Assembly (NCBI GenBank): GCA_048498415.1
Contig: JBEHYA010000019.1
Location: forward strand, 1 to 26,293
Source: JBEHYA01 sp048498415
Lineage (GTDB): Bacteria; Pseudomonadota; Alphaproteobacteria; UBA9219; RGZA01
Length of the DNA stretch: 26,293 nucleotides
Direction: 5' to 3'
The position numbers and the translations under genes were made by a program. Below the pieces are notes generated by a model. That model worked only from the letters and a program-made list of their open reading frames with translations, searched no databases and had not been told where the DNA came from. This document shows positions 5,701 through 13,911 of this stretch, piece by piece (positions within the stretch are counted from its first letter, which is position 1; each line of letters opens with the position of its first letter).

Positions 5701-5810
5701 CCTCATCCCCGCGAAAGCGGGGATCCAGGGGGGCGGGGCTAAATCCGTTATTATTTTTCGCCGCAGACCCGGCTTAAGCTGGATTCCCGCTTTCGCGGGA
5801 ATGAGGCAGG
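5701..5810. repeat. Inverted pair of palindromic repeats (GCGAAAGC-type), uvrA 3' side
   Basis: Left unit at 5701-5729 and right unit at 5778-5810 are inverted copies of each other, differing at two positions. Each unit is itself a hairpin: CCCCGCGAAAGCGGGG on the left, TTCCCGCTTTCGCGGGAA on the right. The right unit ends 3 nt before the uvrA stop codon on the - strand, so it may also act as a transcript end or as mRNA 3' protection. It belongs to the same family as 9377-9459, 15697-15777 and 17761-17855. Confidence 0.85.
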
Positions 5811-5813
5811 GGG

Positions 5814-8681
5814 CTACGCCCGCTTCTTGCGACTGGTGCTAGCCAATAGGGGCTTCAAATACTGCCCGGTATAGCTTTCCTTTGCTGCCGCCACGTCTTC
5901 GGGCGTGCCGGTTACCACAATCTCACCGCCCTTGTCGCCGCCTTCGGGGCCCAGATCAATAATCCAGTCGGCGGTTTTGATGACCTCAAGGTTATGCTCG
6001 ATCACCACCACTGTGTTGCCCTGATCTACCAGCGTATGCAGCACTTCTAAAAGGCGTCGCACGTCTTCGAAATGCAGACCGGTGGTGGGTTCATCCAGAA
6101 TATACAGCGTCTTGCCGGTCGAACGGCGCGAGAGTTCCTTGGAAAGTTTCACGCGCTGCGCTTCACCGCCCGACAGCGTGGTGGCGTTCTGGCCGATGGA
6201 AATATAGCCAAGGCCTACCTGATTTAAGGTTGCCATCTTGTCGCGAATAGCGGGCACCGACTGGAAAAATTCCAGCCCTTCTTCCACTTTCATATTCAGC
6301 ACATCACTGATGGATTTATCTTTCCATTTAACGTCCAGCGTTTCGCGGTTGTAGCGGGCGCCATTGCACACATCGCAGGTCACGAACACATCGGGCAAAA
6401 AGTGCATCTCGATTTTGATCACGCCATCGCCTTCGCATGCTTCGCAGCGCCCGCCCTTGACGTTGAACGAAAAACGCCCCGGCCCATAGCCACGCGCCTT
6501 GGCTTCCGGTAGGCCAGCAAACCAGTCACGAATGGGGGTGAATGCGCCGGTATAGGTGGCAGGGTTGGAACGCGGCGTGCGGCCAATCGGCGACTGATCG
6601 ATATCCACTACTTTATCAATCAACTCAAGCCCGCGAATTTCTTTATGGTCGGCGGGCAGGTCATGCGCATCGTTCAGCTTGCGGGCGAGACCCTTATATA
6701 ACGTCTCGAGCACCAGCGTCGATTTACCGCCGCCGGAAACGCCGGTCACGCAGGTAAACGTGCCGAGCGGGATTTTCATATCCACATTTTTCAAATTATT
6801 GCCCGTGGCGCCGATCACTTCAATGAATTCGCCCTTGCGGCCCTTGCGGCGTTCGCTTGGCACTTCTATACGGCGCTTCCCCGATAAATACTGGCCCGTC
6901 AGGCTCATCGGGTTTTTGATCACTTCATCCGGCAGCCCCGCGGCAATAACATTGCCGCCGTGTATACCGGCACCGGGGCCAATATCCACCAGATAATCAG
7001 CAGAACGAATGGCATCTTCATCATGCTCCACCACAATCACGGTGTTGCCGAGATCGCGGAGGCGCGAGAGCGTGGCGAGCAGCCGGTCATTATCGCGCTG
7101 ATGCAACCCAATGGATGGTTCATCCAGCACATACAAAACGCCCGTCAAACCGGAACCGATTTGCGAAGCAAGGCGAATACGCTGACTTTCCCCGCCCGAT
7201 AACGTGCCCGCATGGCGCGCCAGCGTGAGATAATCCAATCCCACATTCATCAAAAAGCCCAGACGCTCGTTGATTTCCTTCAAAATCGGTCGCGCAATTT
7301 CTTCCTGCTTTTTATTGAGGCGCTTCGAAAGCCCGCCAAACCAGTCGCAGGCCTTGCCGATGGAAAGCGCGGTTACATCGCTGATACTTTGCTTATCGAT
7401 TTTTACCGCCAAAGCTTCCGGCTTCAGGCGCTGGCCATGACACGCAGGGCAGGGCTTGCTGACCTGATAGCGGCTGAGCTCCTCACGCATCCAGTTGCTG
7501 TCGGTGCTTTGAATGCGGCGTTCCAGGTTCCCGATAATGCCTTCAAACGGCTTGGTGGTTTTTACGCGGCGGCTGCCATCCTGATAAACCAGATCCACAT
7601 CTTCATCGCCGGTGCCGTGCAGCAGCGCATCGCGCAGCTTTTTATCCAACTTCTTCCACGGCGTGCTCATGCTGCCTTTAAAATGTTTCACCACACCTTC
7701 GGCAGCCTGCAGATAATACGAAGCAAACTTGCTGCGCCACGGCGCAATGGCGCCGTCATTCAGGCTCAAACTTTCATCCGGCACAATCAAATGCTCATCA
7801 AAAGCCATTTCTTCGCCCAGCCCATCGCAGGTGGGGCAGGCGCCGTGTGGGTTGTTGAAGCTGAACAGACGCGGTTCGATTTCATCAATCGTAAAACCGC
7901 TCACCGGGCAGGCGAATTTGGCGGAATAGGTATGGCGCTTGTTGCTCGGGCTTTCTTCCACATACAAAATGCCATCGGCCAGACGCAGCGCGGTTTCAAT
8001 GCTATCGGCCAGACGCGTGCCAAGGCCGTCTTTCTTGATCACCAAACGATCAACCACAATTTCAATGTCGTGCTTCAGCTTTTTATTCAAAGCGGGCACT
8101 TCATCGATCTCATACATCTCACCATCGACCTTCACGCGTTGAAAGCCTTTGCGGTGCAATTCGTGCAGTTCTTTCTTATATTCGCCCTTACGCCCGCGCA
8201 CGATCGGCGCCAGCAGCAAAATCTTGGTGCCTTCCGGCATGGTAAGAATGCGGTCGACCATCTGGCTGACCGTCTGGCTTTCAATCGGCAGGCCCGTGGC
8301 GGGCGAATAAGGCACGCCTGCGCGCGCCCATAGCAAACGCATGTAGTCGTAAATTTCGGTAACCGTACCCACCGTGGAGCGCGGGTTGCGCGAGGTGGTT
8401 TTCTGTTCAATCGAAATAGCGGGCGAGAGGCCATCAATGGAATCCACATCCGGCTTCTGCATCATCTCCAGAAACTGGCGGGCATAGGCCGACAGGCTTT
8501 CCACATAACGGCGCTGGCCTTCGGCATAAATGGTATCGAAGGCGAGCGAGGATTTGCCCGAGCCGCTGAGGCCCGTGATCACCACCAGCTGGTTTTTTGG
8601 CAGCGTGACGTCGATATTTTTAAGGTTATGCTCACGCGCACCGCGCACGGCAAGAACAGGCTGTTGGGGTTGGGCGGCCAT
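5814..8681 (-). CDS. uvrA: UvrABC excision nuclease subunit A
   Basis: UvrA is the damage-sensing ATPase of nucleotide excision repair; its dimer loads UvrB onto damaged DNA. The 955-aa protein is full length. The first Walker A is Gly-Leu-Ser-Gly-Ser-Gly-Lys-Ser-Ser at residues 37-45. The second ABC module carries Gly-Val-Ser-Gly-Gly-Gly-Lys-Ser-Thr. Two ABC signatures (Leu-Ser-Gly-Gly-Glu) and two Walker B segments ending in Asp-Glu-Pro are present. Zinc-binding elements are visible, including Cys-Glu-Ala-Cys...Cys-Asp-Val-Cys in the second half. The first element reads Cys-Pro-Val-Ser, with Ser in place of Cys. The gene is divergent from ssb, a common alphaproteobacterial arrangement. I saw no GTTC-N7-GTTC LexA box in the shared upstream region. 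Confidence 0.98.
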   Translation of the reverse strand: MAAQPQQPVLAVRGAREHNLKNIDVTLPKNQLVVITGLSGSGKSSLAFDTIYAEGQRRYVESLSAYARQFLEMMQKPDVDSIDGLSPAISIEQKTTSRNPRSTVGTVTEIYDYMRLLWARAGVPYSPATGLPIESQTVSQMVDRILTMPEGTKILLLAPIVRGRKGEYKKELHELHRKGFQRVKVDGEMYEIDEVPALNKKLKHDIEIVVDRLVIKKDGLGTRLADSIETALRLADGILYVEESPSNKRHTYSAKFACPVSGFTIDEIEPRLFSFNNPHGACPTCDGLGEEMAFDEHLIVPDESLSLNDGAIAPWRSKFASYYLQAAEGVVKHFKGSMSTPWKKLDKKLRDALLHGTGDEDVDLVYQDGSRRVKTTKPFEGIIGNLERRIQSTDSNWMREELSRYQVSKPCPACHGQRLKPEALAVKIDKQSISDVTALSIGKACDWFGGLSKRLNKKQEEIARPILKEINERLGFLMNVGLDYLTLARHAGTLSGGESQRIRLASQIGSGLTGVLYVLDEPSIGLHQRDNDRLLATLSRLRDLGNTVIVVEHDEDAIRSADYLVDIGPGAGIHGGNVIAAGLPDEVIKNPMSLTGQYLSGKRRIEVPSERRKGRKGEFIEVIGATGNNLKNVDMKIPLGTFTCVTGVSGGGKSTLVLETLYKGLARKLNDAHDLPADHKEIRGLELIDKVVDIDQSPIGRTPRSNPATYTGAFTPIRDWFAGLPEAKARGYGPGRFSFNVKGGRCEACEGDGVIKIEMHFLPDVFVTCDVCNGARYNRETLDVKWKDKSISDVLNMKVEEGLEFFQSVPAIRDKMATLNQVGLGYISIGQNATTLSGGEAQRVKLSKELSRRSTGKTLYILDEPTTGLHFEDVRRLLEVLHTLVDQGNTVVVIEHNLEVIKTADWIIDLGPEGGDKGGEIVVTGTPEDVAAAKESYTGQYLKPLLASTSRKKRA

Positions 8682-8708
8682 TTGCTTCGTTTTGTCTGGT
8701 TTTGGGGG

Positions 8709-8750
8709 AAAAAGCGCTTTTTACATAAGGCAAATAGGCGCTTTCGCCTA
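8709..8750. promoter_or_regulatory. Palindromes upstream of uvrA (possible operator)
   Basis: A perfect 14-nt palindrome, AAAAAGCGCTTTTT, lies at 8709-8722, 27 nt upstream of the uvrA start. A second element, TAGGCG-cttt-CGCCTA, lies at 8735-8750. Both sit where a uvrA promoter or operator would be expected. Neither matches a regulator site I know. Confidence 0.3.
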
Positions 8751-8836
8751 AAAGACAATATCTCAATCCACGATTTAATGCACAGCTTTTATCGTTGCTG
8801 TGGGCTGCCGGGCTAGGCAATTAGGGGCCAGCTACC

Positions 8837-8842
8837 TATAAT
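8837..8842 (+). promoter_or_regulatory. Candidate -10 element of the ssb promoter
   Basis: A perfect TATAAT lies 35 nt before the ssb ATG in the uvrA-ssb intergenic region. No good TTGACA-like -35 is found 16-18 nt upstream. An AAGG at 8867-8870 gives ssb a ribosome binding site. Confidence 0.45.
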
Positions 8843-8877
8843 AAGACCATACATTTTAACTTCTATAAGGTGCGTGC

Positions 8878-9366
8878 ATGGCTGGCAGCGTAAATAAAGT
8901 GATTTTGGTAGGCAATCTGGGCCGTGACCCGGAAGTGCGTTCGTTTCAGAACGGCGGCCGCGTTGCGCGGCTTTCCATTGCCACCTCGGAAAACTGGAAA
9001 GACAAACAAAGCGGCGAGCGCAAGGAAAAGACCGAATGGCACCGCGTTGATATCCTCAACGACAAGCTGGTGGAAGTCGCCGAGCGTTACCTGAAGAAGG
9101 GCGCCAAGGTCTATATCGAAGGCCAGCTGGAAACCCAGAAGTACAACGACAAAGACGGCCAGGAAAAATATTCGACCGTCGTCGTTATCCGTCCCTTCCG
9201 CGGCGAACTCACCATGCTGGATACCAAAGGTGGCAGCAGCGGCGGCGCGGAATACAGCCAGGAAGAGCCTTCCAATGATGTCGGCATGTCGGCCTCCGGC
9301 CGCCGTGTGGCGTCGGGTGGCGGTGGCGGCGGTTCGGCCGCATTAGACGACGAAATTCCGTTCTAA
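8878..9366 (+). CDS. ssb: Single-stranded DNA-binding protein
   Basis: SSB coats single-stranded DNA in replication, repair and recombination, and recruits partners through its C-terminal tip. The 162-aa protein has an N-terminal OB fold (about residues 1-112) with Val-Asn-Lys-Val-Ile-Leu-Val-Gly-Asn-Leu-Gly-Arg-Asp-Pro-Glu, then Trp-His-Arg-Val. A Gly/Ser-rich linker follows, and the canonical acidic tip Asp-Asp-Glu-Ile-Pro-Phe ends the protein. ATG 8878 has an AAGG 7 nt upstream. It is divergent from uvrA and followed by a palindromic repeat pair and then dnaE. Confidence 0.98.
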   Translation: MAGSVNKVILVGNLGRDPEVRSFQNGGRVARLSIATSENWKDKQSGERKEKTEWHRVDILNDKLVEVAERYLKKGAKVYIEGQLETQKYNDKDGQEKYSTVVVIRPFRGELTMLDTKGGSSGGAEYSQEEPSNDVGMSASGRRVASGGGGGGSAALDDEIPF

Positions 9367-9376
9367 TATTCATAAC

Positions 9377-9459
9377 GTATGCCCCGGCGCAGGCCGGGGC
9401 CCATCTACCCGCAATCAGAATGCTGATAAATGGGCCCCGTTTTTCAACGGGGCATGCGG
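9377..9459. repeat. Inverted pair of palindromic repeats between ssb and dnaE
   Basis: Left unit at 9377-9406 contains GCCCCGGCGCAGGCCGGGGC and right unit at 9428-9459 contains GGGCCCCG...CGGGGCATG. They are inverted relative to each other and each is a hairpin. The right unit has TTTTTCAA in its loop where the others have a CTTCGC/GCGAAGG-like core, so it has diverged. Placement suggests an ssb transcript end. Confidence 0.8.
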
Positions 9460-9468
9460 TTTAATTTG

Positions 9469-9474
9469 TATAAT
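9469..9474 (+). promoter_or_regulatory. TATAAT directly before dnaE (possible leaderless transcript)
   Basis: A perfect TATAAT ends 6 nt before ATG 9481, and no ribosome binding site precedes that ATG. If used as a -10 element, transcription would begin at or beside the start codon. No convincing -35 is visible, so chance is possible. Confidence 0.3.
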
Positions 9475-9480
9475 GATCTG

Positions 9481-12400
9481 ATGCCCGATTCCTTTATCCA
9501 CCTCCGCGCGCATTCCGCCTATTCGCTTTTAGAGGGCGCGATCAAGGTCAAAGACCTGGTCAAACTCGCCAAAAAGCATCACATGCCGGCGATTGCGTTG
9601 ACCGATACATCCAACATGTTCGGCGCGCTGGAATTTGCCCTTGAGGCTTCCGATAACGGCGTGCAACCCATCATAGGCTGCCAGCTGGTTCTCAAAGACC
9701 ACACCATTAAAGGCTACGACCGCATTTCAAACGCCAGCATCATATTGCTGGTCAAAGATAAAACCGGCTACCAAAACCTGCTGGCGCTGGTCAGCGCCGC
9801 GTATCTCGAGACACCGGAGAATGATACCCCGCACATCAATTTCAAAACCCTGCAGGCCCATGCCGAGGGTTTGATTTTGCTGACCGGCGGCCCGCAGGGG
9901 CCGATTGGCCGCCTGCTGCTGGAAGGCCAGCCGGGCCCGGCGGAAGAGCTGTTTGTTAAGCTGCATGATACATTTGGCGACCGTTTATACGTCGAAATCC
10001 AGCGTCACGGCGAAGATGCGTTTGCCGAGCGCGAAAGCGGCACGGAAGAAGCGTTCATTGATCTCGCCTATAAACATAACGTCGCGCTCGTTGCCACCAA
10101 CGACGTGCTATTCGCGCATGATGGCATGCACGAAGCGCATGACGCGTTGATGTGCATCGCCTCCAAAGGCTTCATCACCGAAACCGACCGCCCGCGCGTT
10201 ACCACCCAGCATTATTTCAAAAGCGGGGAGGAGATGGCGGAACTATTCGCCGATCTGCCCGAAGCGATTGCCAACACAAGCGTGATCGCCAAGCGCTGCG
10301 CCTATTGGCCGACAAAAGAAAAACCCATCCTGCCGCCGTTCAAAACGGAATCCGGTTTGAATGAAATCAAGGAAGTCCGCCGGCAGGCGGAAGAGGGGCT
10401 GGCAGCGCGCCTCGCCCAGCACCCGCAGATTACCGATCATACGTTATACAAAAAGCGGCTGGCGTTCGAGCTCGATATCATCGTCAAAATGGGGTTTGCC
10501 GGCTATTTCCTCATCGTCTCCGACTTTATCAAATGGGCGAAGGCGCATGATATTCCGGTTGGCCCCGGCCGTGGTTCGGGCGTGGGTTCGCTGGCCGCAT
10601 GGGCGCTGCTGATTACCGATCTTGATCCCATCCCACTCAATTTGCTGTTCGAGCGTTTTTTGAATCCTGAACGTATCTCGATGCCGGATTTCGATATCGA
10701 CTTCTGTCAGGAACGCCGCGATGAAGTGATCGCCTATGTGCAGGAACGCTACGGCAAAGACCGCGTGGCCCAGATCATTACCTTCGGCAAACTGCAGGCG
10801 CGCGCGGTGCTGCGTAACGTAGGCCGCGTGCTCGGCATGCCTTTGGGCTACGTCGATAAAATCTGCAAAATGGTGCCGTTTAATCCGGCGAACCCCGTCA
10901 CGCTGGAAGACGCGGTCGAAAGCGAGCCTTCGCTCAAAGCGCTCCGCGATGAAGACCAGACAGTGGCCCGCCTCATCGATATTTCGCTGCGGTTAGAAGG
11001 CCTTTACGCGCACGCCTCCACCCACGCCGCGGGTCTCGTGATCGGTGATCGGCCGTTGCACGAACTGGTGCCGATGTACCGCGATCCGCGCTCGCCGCTG
11101 CCGGTCACGCAGTTCAATATGAAGACGGTGGAAAGCGCCGGCCTGGTGAAGTTCGACTTCCTCGGCCTTAAAACGCTTTCCGTGCTGCAGCTTGCTGCCC
11201 GCATCGCCAAAAAATGGGGGCAGGAGGTGGATCTGGGCAATCTCCCGCTCGATGATCCCGATACCTATGCGCTGCTTGCCCGCGGTGAAACGCTTGGCGT
11301 GTTCCAGCTGGAAGGCGCTGGCATGCGCGATACGCTGCGCCGTATGAAGCCCTCACGCTTCGAAGACATTATTGCGCTCGTGGCCCTTTACCGCCCAGGC
11401 CCGATGGACAACATTCCCAAATACATCAGCGTCAAGAACGGCGAGGAAGAAGCCGATTACCTGCACCCGATGCTGGAGCCGATTTTAAAAGAAACCCACG
11501 GCATCGCGATCTATCAGGAACAAGTCATGCAGATCGCACAGGTGCTGGCGGGCTATACGCTAGGCGCCGCCGATTTATTGCGCCGCGCGATGGGTAAGAA
11601 AATCAAGGAAGAAATGGCCGCGCAGCGCCAGACCTTCATTGATGGCGCGGTTAAAAAAGGCGTGCCGACCGACCAGGCCGACATGATTTTCGAACAGGTC
11701 GATAAATTCGCGGGCTACGGCTTCAACAAATCACACGCCGCCGCCTACGCACTCGTCGCGTTCCAGACCGCCTATATGAAGGCGCACCACCCGGTTGCGT
11801 TCTATGCCGCTTCCATGACCTTCGAAATGGGCGCAACCGACAAGCTGAACGTCTTCCGGCAGGAACTTGCCCGCGTCGGTATTCCGCTGCTGCCCCCCGA
11901 TATCAATCATTCCTTCCACGATTTCGGCGTGGAAAAGCTGGGTGATAAGCCAGCTATTCGCTATGCGCTCTCCGCCGTGAAAGGCGTTGGGCCGGAGGCC
12001 ATGAAAGCGCTGGTGGCCGAACGTCAGGCGCATGGGCCTTTTAAAGACCTTATTGATCTCGCCAGCCGGTTAGATAGCCGCGTCTGCAACAAGCGCCAGC
12101 TGGAAAACCTGATTTGTGCCGGCGCCTTCGATGCGCTGATGCCCAACCGCGCACGGGCGATTGAAAACGTGGAGCTCATGACCCGCCTTTCCAGCCAGTC
12201 CACGCAGGAACGCGCAAGCGGGCAGGTGAGCCTGTTCGGGGATTCGCCTGCCGCCACGCCGCAGCTGAAAGACGCCAAGGCATGGGAAGAACTCGTGCGT
12301 CTGCAAAAAGAATTCTCCGCGCTCGGCTTCTATCTTTCGGCCCACCCGCTCGATGCCTATAAGCCATTGCTGGAACGTCTGGGCGTTGTGAAAGCAACAG

Positions 12401-12915
12401 CTCTCGGCGCGGTGGCAGGCTCCAGCGGTTCCACGCGGCGCAAGGTGGCGGGCATTATCATCAACAAGCAGGAACGCACGGCAAAATCGGGCAACCGCTT
12501 TGCTTTTGTGCAGCTTTCCGATGCCAGCGGCATGTTCGAAGTGATGGTGTTTTCCGAAATCCTCACCGCCAACCGCGATCAGCTGGTCGCGGGCACGCCG
12601 CTACTCATCAGCGTAGATGTGCAGGGCACGCCCGATGAATATCGCCTCACCATGCAAGGCATTGAGCGCCTGGATATGGTGGCGGCCCGCGAAAGCCAGG
12701 GCATGATGCTGGTGGTCAACAACGAAAAAGCTATGCAGCCGCTGCTTGATATCACCACCAAACTGCCCAAGGGCAAAAGCAAGCTGCACATCATGATTGA
12801 TGTGGATGGCGAGGATGAAGCCGAAATTGAACTCGCCGGCCGCTTCACCATCCCCATGGATATCCGCGCCGCATTGAAATCCATGCCCGGTATCGCGGCG
12901 GTGCAGGATTTATAA
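9481..12915 (+). CDS. dnaE: DNA polymerase III alpha subunit
   Basis: The replicative polymerase subunit of C-family type, 1144 aa. The N-terminal PHP domain opens with His-Leu-Arg-Ala-His-Ser. The palm contains Gly-Pro-Gly-Arg-Gly-Ser-Gly and the catalytic Asp403/Asp405 in Met-Pro-Asp-Phe-Asp-Ile-Asp-Phe (residues 401-408). A fingers region with Gly-Tyr-Gly-Phe-Asn-Lys-Ser-His follows. The sliding-clamp motif Gln-Val-Ser-Leu-Phe lies near residue 914. A C-terminal OB fold begins near residue 990 (Val-Ala-Gly-Ile-Ile-Ile). Upstream in-frame starts (ATG 9430, 9454) fall inside the palindromic repeat, so ATG 9481, just before Pro-Asp-Ser-Phe-Ile-His-Leu, is preferred. The stop is one base from the stop of the opposing gene. 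Confidence 0.97.
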   Translation: MPDSFIHLRAHSAYSLLEGAIKVKDLVKLAKKHHMPAIALTDTSNMFGALEFALEASDNGVQPIIGCQLVLKDHTIKGYDRISNASIILLVKDKTGYQNLLALVSAAYLETPENDTPHINFKTLQAHAEGLILLTGGPQGPIGRLLLEGQPGPAEELFVKLHDTFGDRLYVEIQRHGEDAFAERESGTEEAFIDLAYKHNVALVATNDVLFAHDGMHEAHDALMCIASKGFITETDRPRVTTQHYFKSGEEMAELFADLPEAIANTSVIAKRCAYWPTKEKPILPPFKTESGLNEIKEVRRQAEEGLAARLAQHPQITDHTLYKKRLAFELDIIVKMGFAGYFLIVSDFIKWAKAHDIPVGPGRGSGVGSLAAWALLITDLDPIPLNLLFERFLNPERISMPDFDIDFCQERRDEVIAYVQERYGKDRVAQIITFGKLQARAVLRNVGRVLGMPLGYVDKICKMVPFNPANPVTLEDAVESEPSLKALRDEDQTVARLIDISLRLEGLYAHASTHAAGLVIGDRPLHELVPMYRDPRSPLPVTQFNMKTVESAGLVKFDFLGLKTLSVLQLAARIAKKWGQEVDLGNLPLDDPDTYALLARGETLGVFQLEGAGMRDTLRRMKPSRFEDIIALVALYRPGPMDNIPKYISVKNGEEEADYLHPMLEPILKETHGIAIYQEQVMQIAQVLAGYTLGAADLLRRAMGKKIKEEMAAQRQTFIDGAVKKGVPTDQADMIFEQVDKFAGYGFNKSHAAAYALVAFQTAYMKAHHPVAFYAASMTFEMGATDKLNVFRQELARVGIPLLPPDINHSFHDFGVEKLGDKPAIRYALSAVKGVGPEAMKALVAERQAHGPFKDLIDLASRLDSRVCNKRQLENLICAGAFDALMPNRARAIENVELMTRLSSQSTQERASGQVSLFGDSPAATPQLKDAKAWEELVRLQKEFSALGFYLSAHPLDAYKPLLERLGVVKATALGAVAGSSGSTRRKVAGIIINKQERTAKSGNRFAFVQLSDASGMFEVMVFSEILTANRDQLVAGTPLLISVDVQGTPDEYRLTMQGIERLDMVAARESQGMMLVVNNEKAMQPLLDITTKLPKGKSKLHIMIDVDGEDEAEIELAGRFTIPMDIRAALKSMPGIAAVQDL

Positions 12916-12916
12916 T

Positions 12917-13633
12917 TTACGATTCCAGTTTAGTGTCCTGCACCTGTTTCAAATGCGCGGGCCGGGCTTCCACGTTAAAGCCGGGGGGCAGGGCATCCAG
13001 CGGGTAATCCAGCAAGTAGCTGATGGTATCTTCCACCAGCAGGGCGCGTAATTTCGGTTGCGGGGGCGCGGTTTCGGCGTGCGACCAGCGATCCAGCTGC
13101 AGATTGCTGGTCATCAATAAATCGGCCAGCGTGCGGCGGTCAAAACCAACCTCGATGAGACGGGTGATCAGGCCGCTGATGGTTTTAGGGTTCTGTTTAT
13201 CCATCGCGCCGAATTCATCGATTATGTAATCGAAGAAAGCGAATTTTTTACGGTGCGCAATAAGATCGTTTTTCGTCCACAATGTTGGTCGGTCGGCGCC
13301 GGGTGGAAGTGGTTTGCGTAAAACAACAAATTTAGGTGTGTAATGCGGCGGGGGCACATAATCCATGATGCGCCGGCCAATATCCTCCCGGTGCTGTTTG
13401 GCATCGTTGCTCAAAGCATGGATCATCGCTTTCACTACAAAAGGCGGCGCGAATAACTCTTCATTGATTAACCGCGTGACGTCATCCGGCGTGAGGCCAA
13501 GTTCATATTGGATATCGTCGTCTTTAAAATGAACTGCGCGTAACGCCGCGATGGCCGCACGCGTGGTTGCCGGCCGGCGGGGGTCGAGGGCCGATAATTC
13601 GGCATAGAGTTCTTCGCGTCGCGAAAGGGCCAT
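12917..13633 (-). CDS. Uncharacterised 238-aa protein with possible helix-turn-helix segments
   Basis: I do not recognise this family. The protein is mainly helical, highly charged and has no signal peptide or membrane segment. Residues about 37-60 (Asp-Asp-Asp-Ile-Gln-Tyr-Glu-Leu-Gly-Leu-Thr-Pro-Asp-Asp-Val-Thr-Arg-Leu-Ile) read like a helix-turn-helix. A second similar stretch near residue 170 (Arg-Arg-Thr-Leu-Ala-Asp-Leu-Leu...Leu-Asp-Arg-Trp) could be another. A Pro-rich linker (Tyr-Val-Pro-Pro-Pro) lies at about 90-95. ATG 13633 has AAGGAT 6-8 nt upstream, so it is a real, translated gene. It converges on dnaE with one base between stops and is divergent from rpsB. DNA or RNA binding is inferred from these segments only. 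Confidence 0.75.
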   Translation of the reverse strand: MALSRREELYAELSALDPRRPATTRAAIAALRAVHFKDDDIQYELGLTPDDVTRLINEELFAPPFVVKAMIHALSNDAKQHREDIGRRIMDYVPPPHYTPKFVVLRKPLPPGADRPTLWTKNDLIAHRKKFAFFDYIIDEFGAMDKQNPKTISGLITRLIEVGFDRRTLADLLMTSNLQLDRWSHAETAPPQPKLRALLVEDTISYLLDYPLDALPPGFNVEARPAHLKQVQDTKLES

Positions 13634-13791
13634 TTTTATATCCTTAAATATGGAAGATGTTTTAAGTCGTAGCCCCCGAAACTAAAAGCGCTGGTTTATT
13701 AAGGGTTTGGCGGCGTGTTTTTGTCTTATATATAGGCTTGCATCCTGCCCACATTTCAGGCATTTTCGCGCCAACTTAACTTGAAACCACA

Positions 13792-13882
13792 TACGGGTTT
13801 CGGCCATCGGGATGGACAAAAAAACTGTCCCGCTGCCATCCGGTCTCTTCTTCATTGTGAAGGGGAGTACTTCAAACCCGTA
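13792..13882 (+). promoter_or_regulatory. Structured leader of rpsB-tsf (candidate autoregulatory element)
   Basis: In the 278-nt region before rpsB, TACGGGTTT (13792-13800) and AAACCCGTA (13874-13882) can form a perfect 9-bp closing stem. Inside it, GGACA (13814-13818) can pair with TGTCC (13826-13830). Alternatively, CGGGATGG (13807-13814) pairs with CCATCCGG (13836-13843) with one mismatch; the two options compete for G13814. The ribosome binding site AAGGA (13899-13903) follows 16 nt later. Ribosomal protein S2 represses its own mRNA in other bacteria, so a protein-binding leader is plausible. A weak promoter (TTGCAT 13738-13743, CATTTT 13761-13766) may lie upstream. Confidence 0.45.
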
Positions 13883-13911
13883 GACGTTTAACCGGAAAAA
13901 GGAAAACGAAC

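Noticed and set aside
7212..8333. 373-aa open frame on the + strand inside uvrA
   Set aside because: It is fully antisense to a conserved uvrA reading frame, and its product has the His/Phe/Ala-rich composition typical of antisense frames.
8682..8877. LexA-type SOS box between uvrA and ssb
   Set aside because: No GTTC-N7-GTTC or CTG-N10-CAG match was found on either strand.
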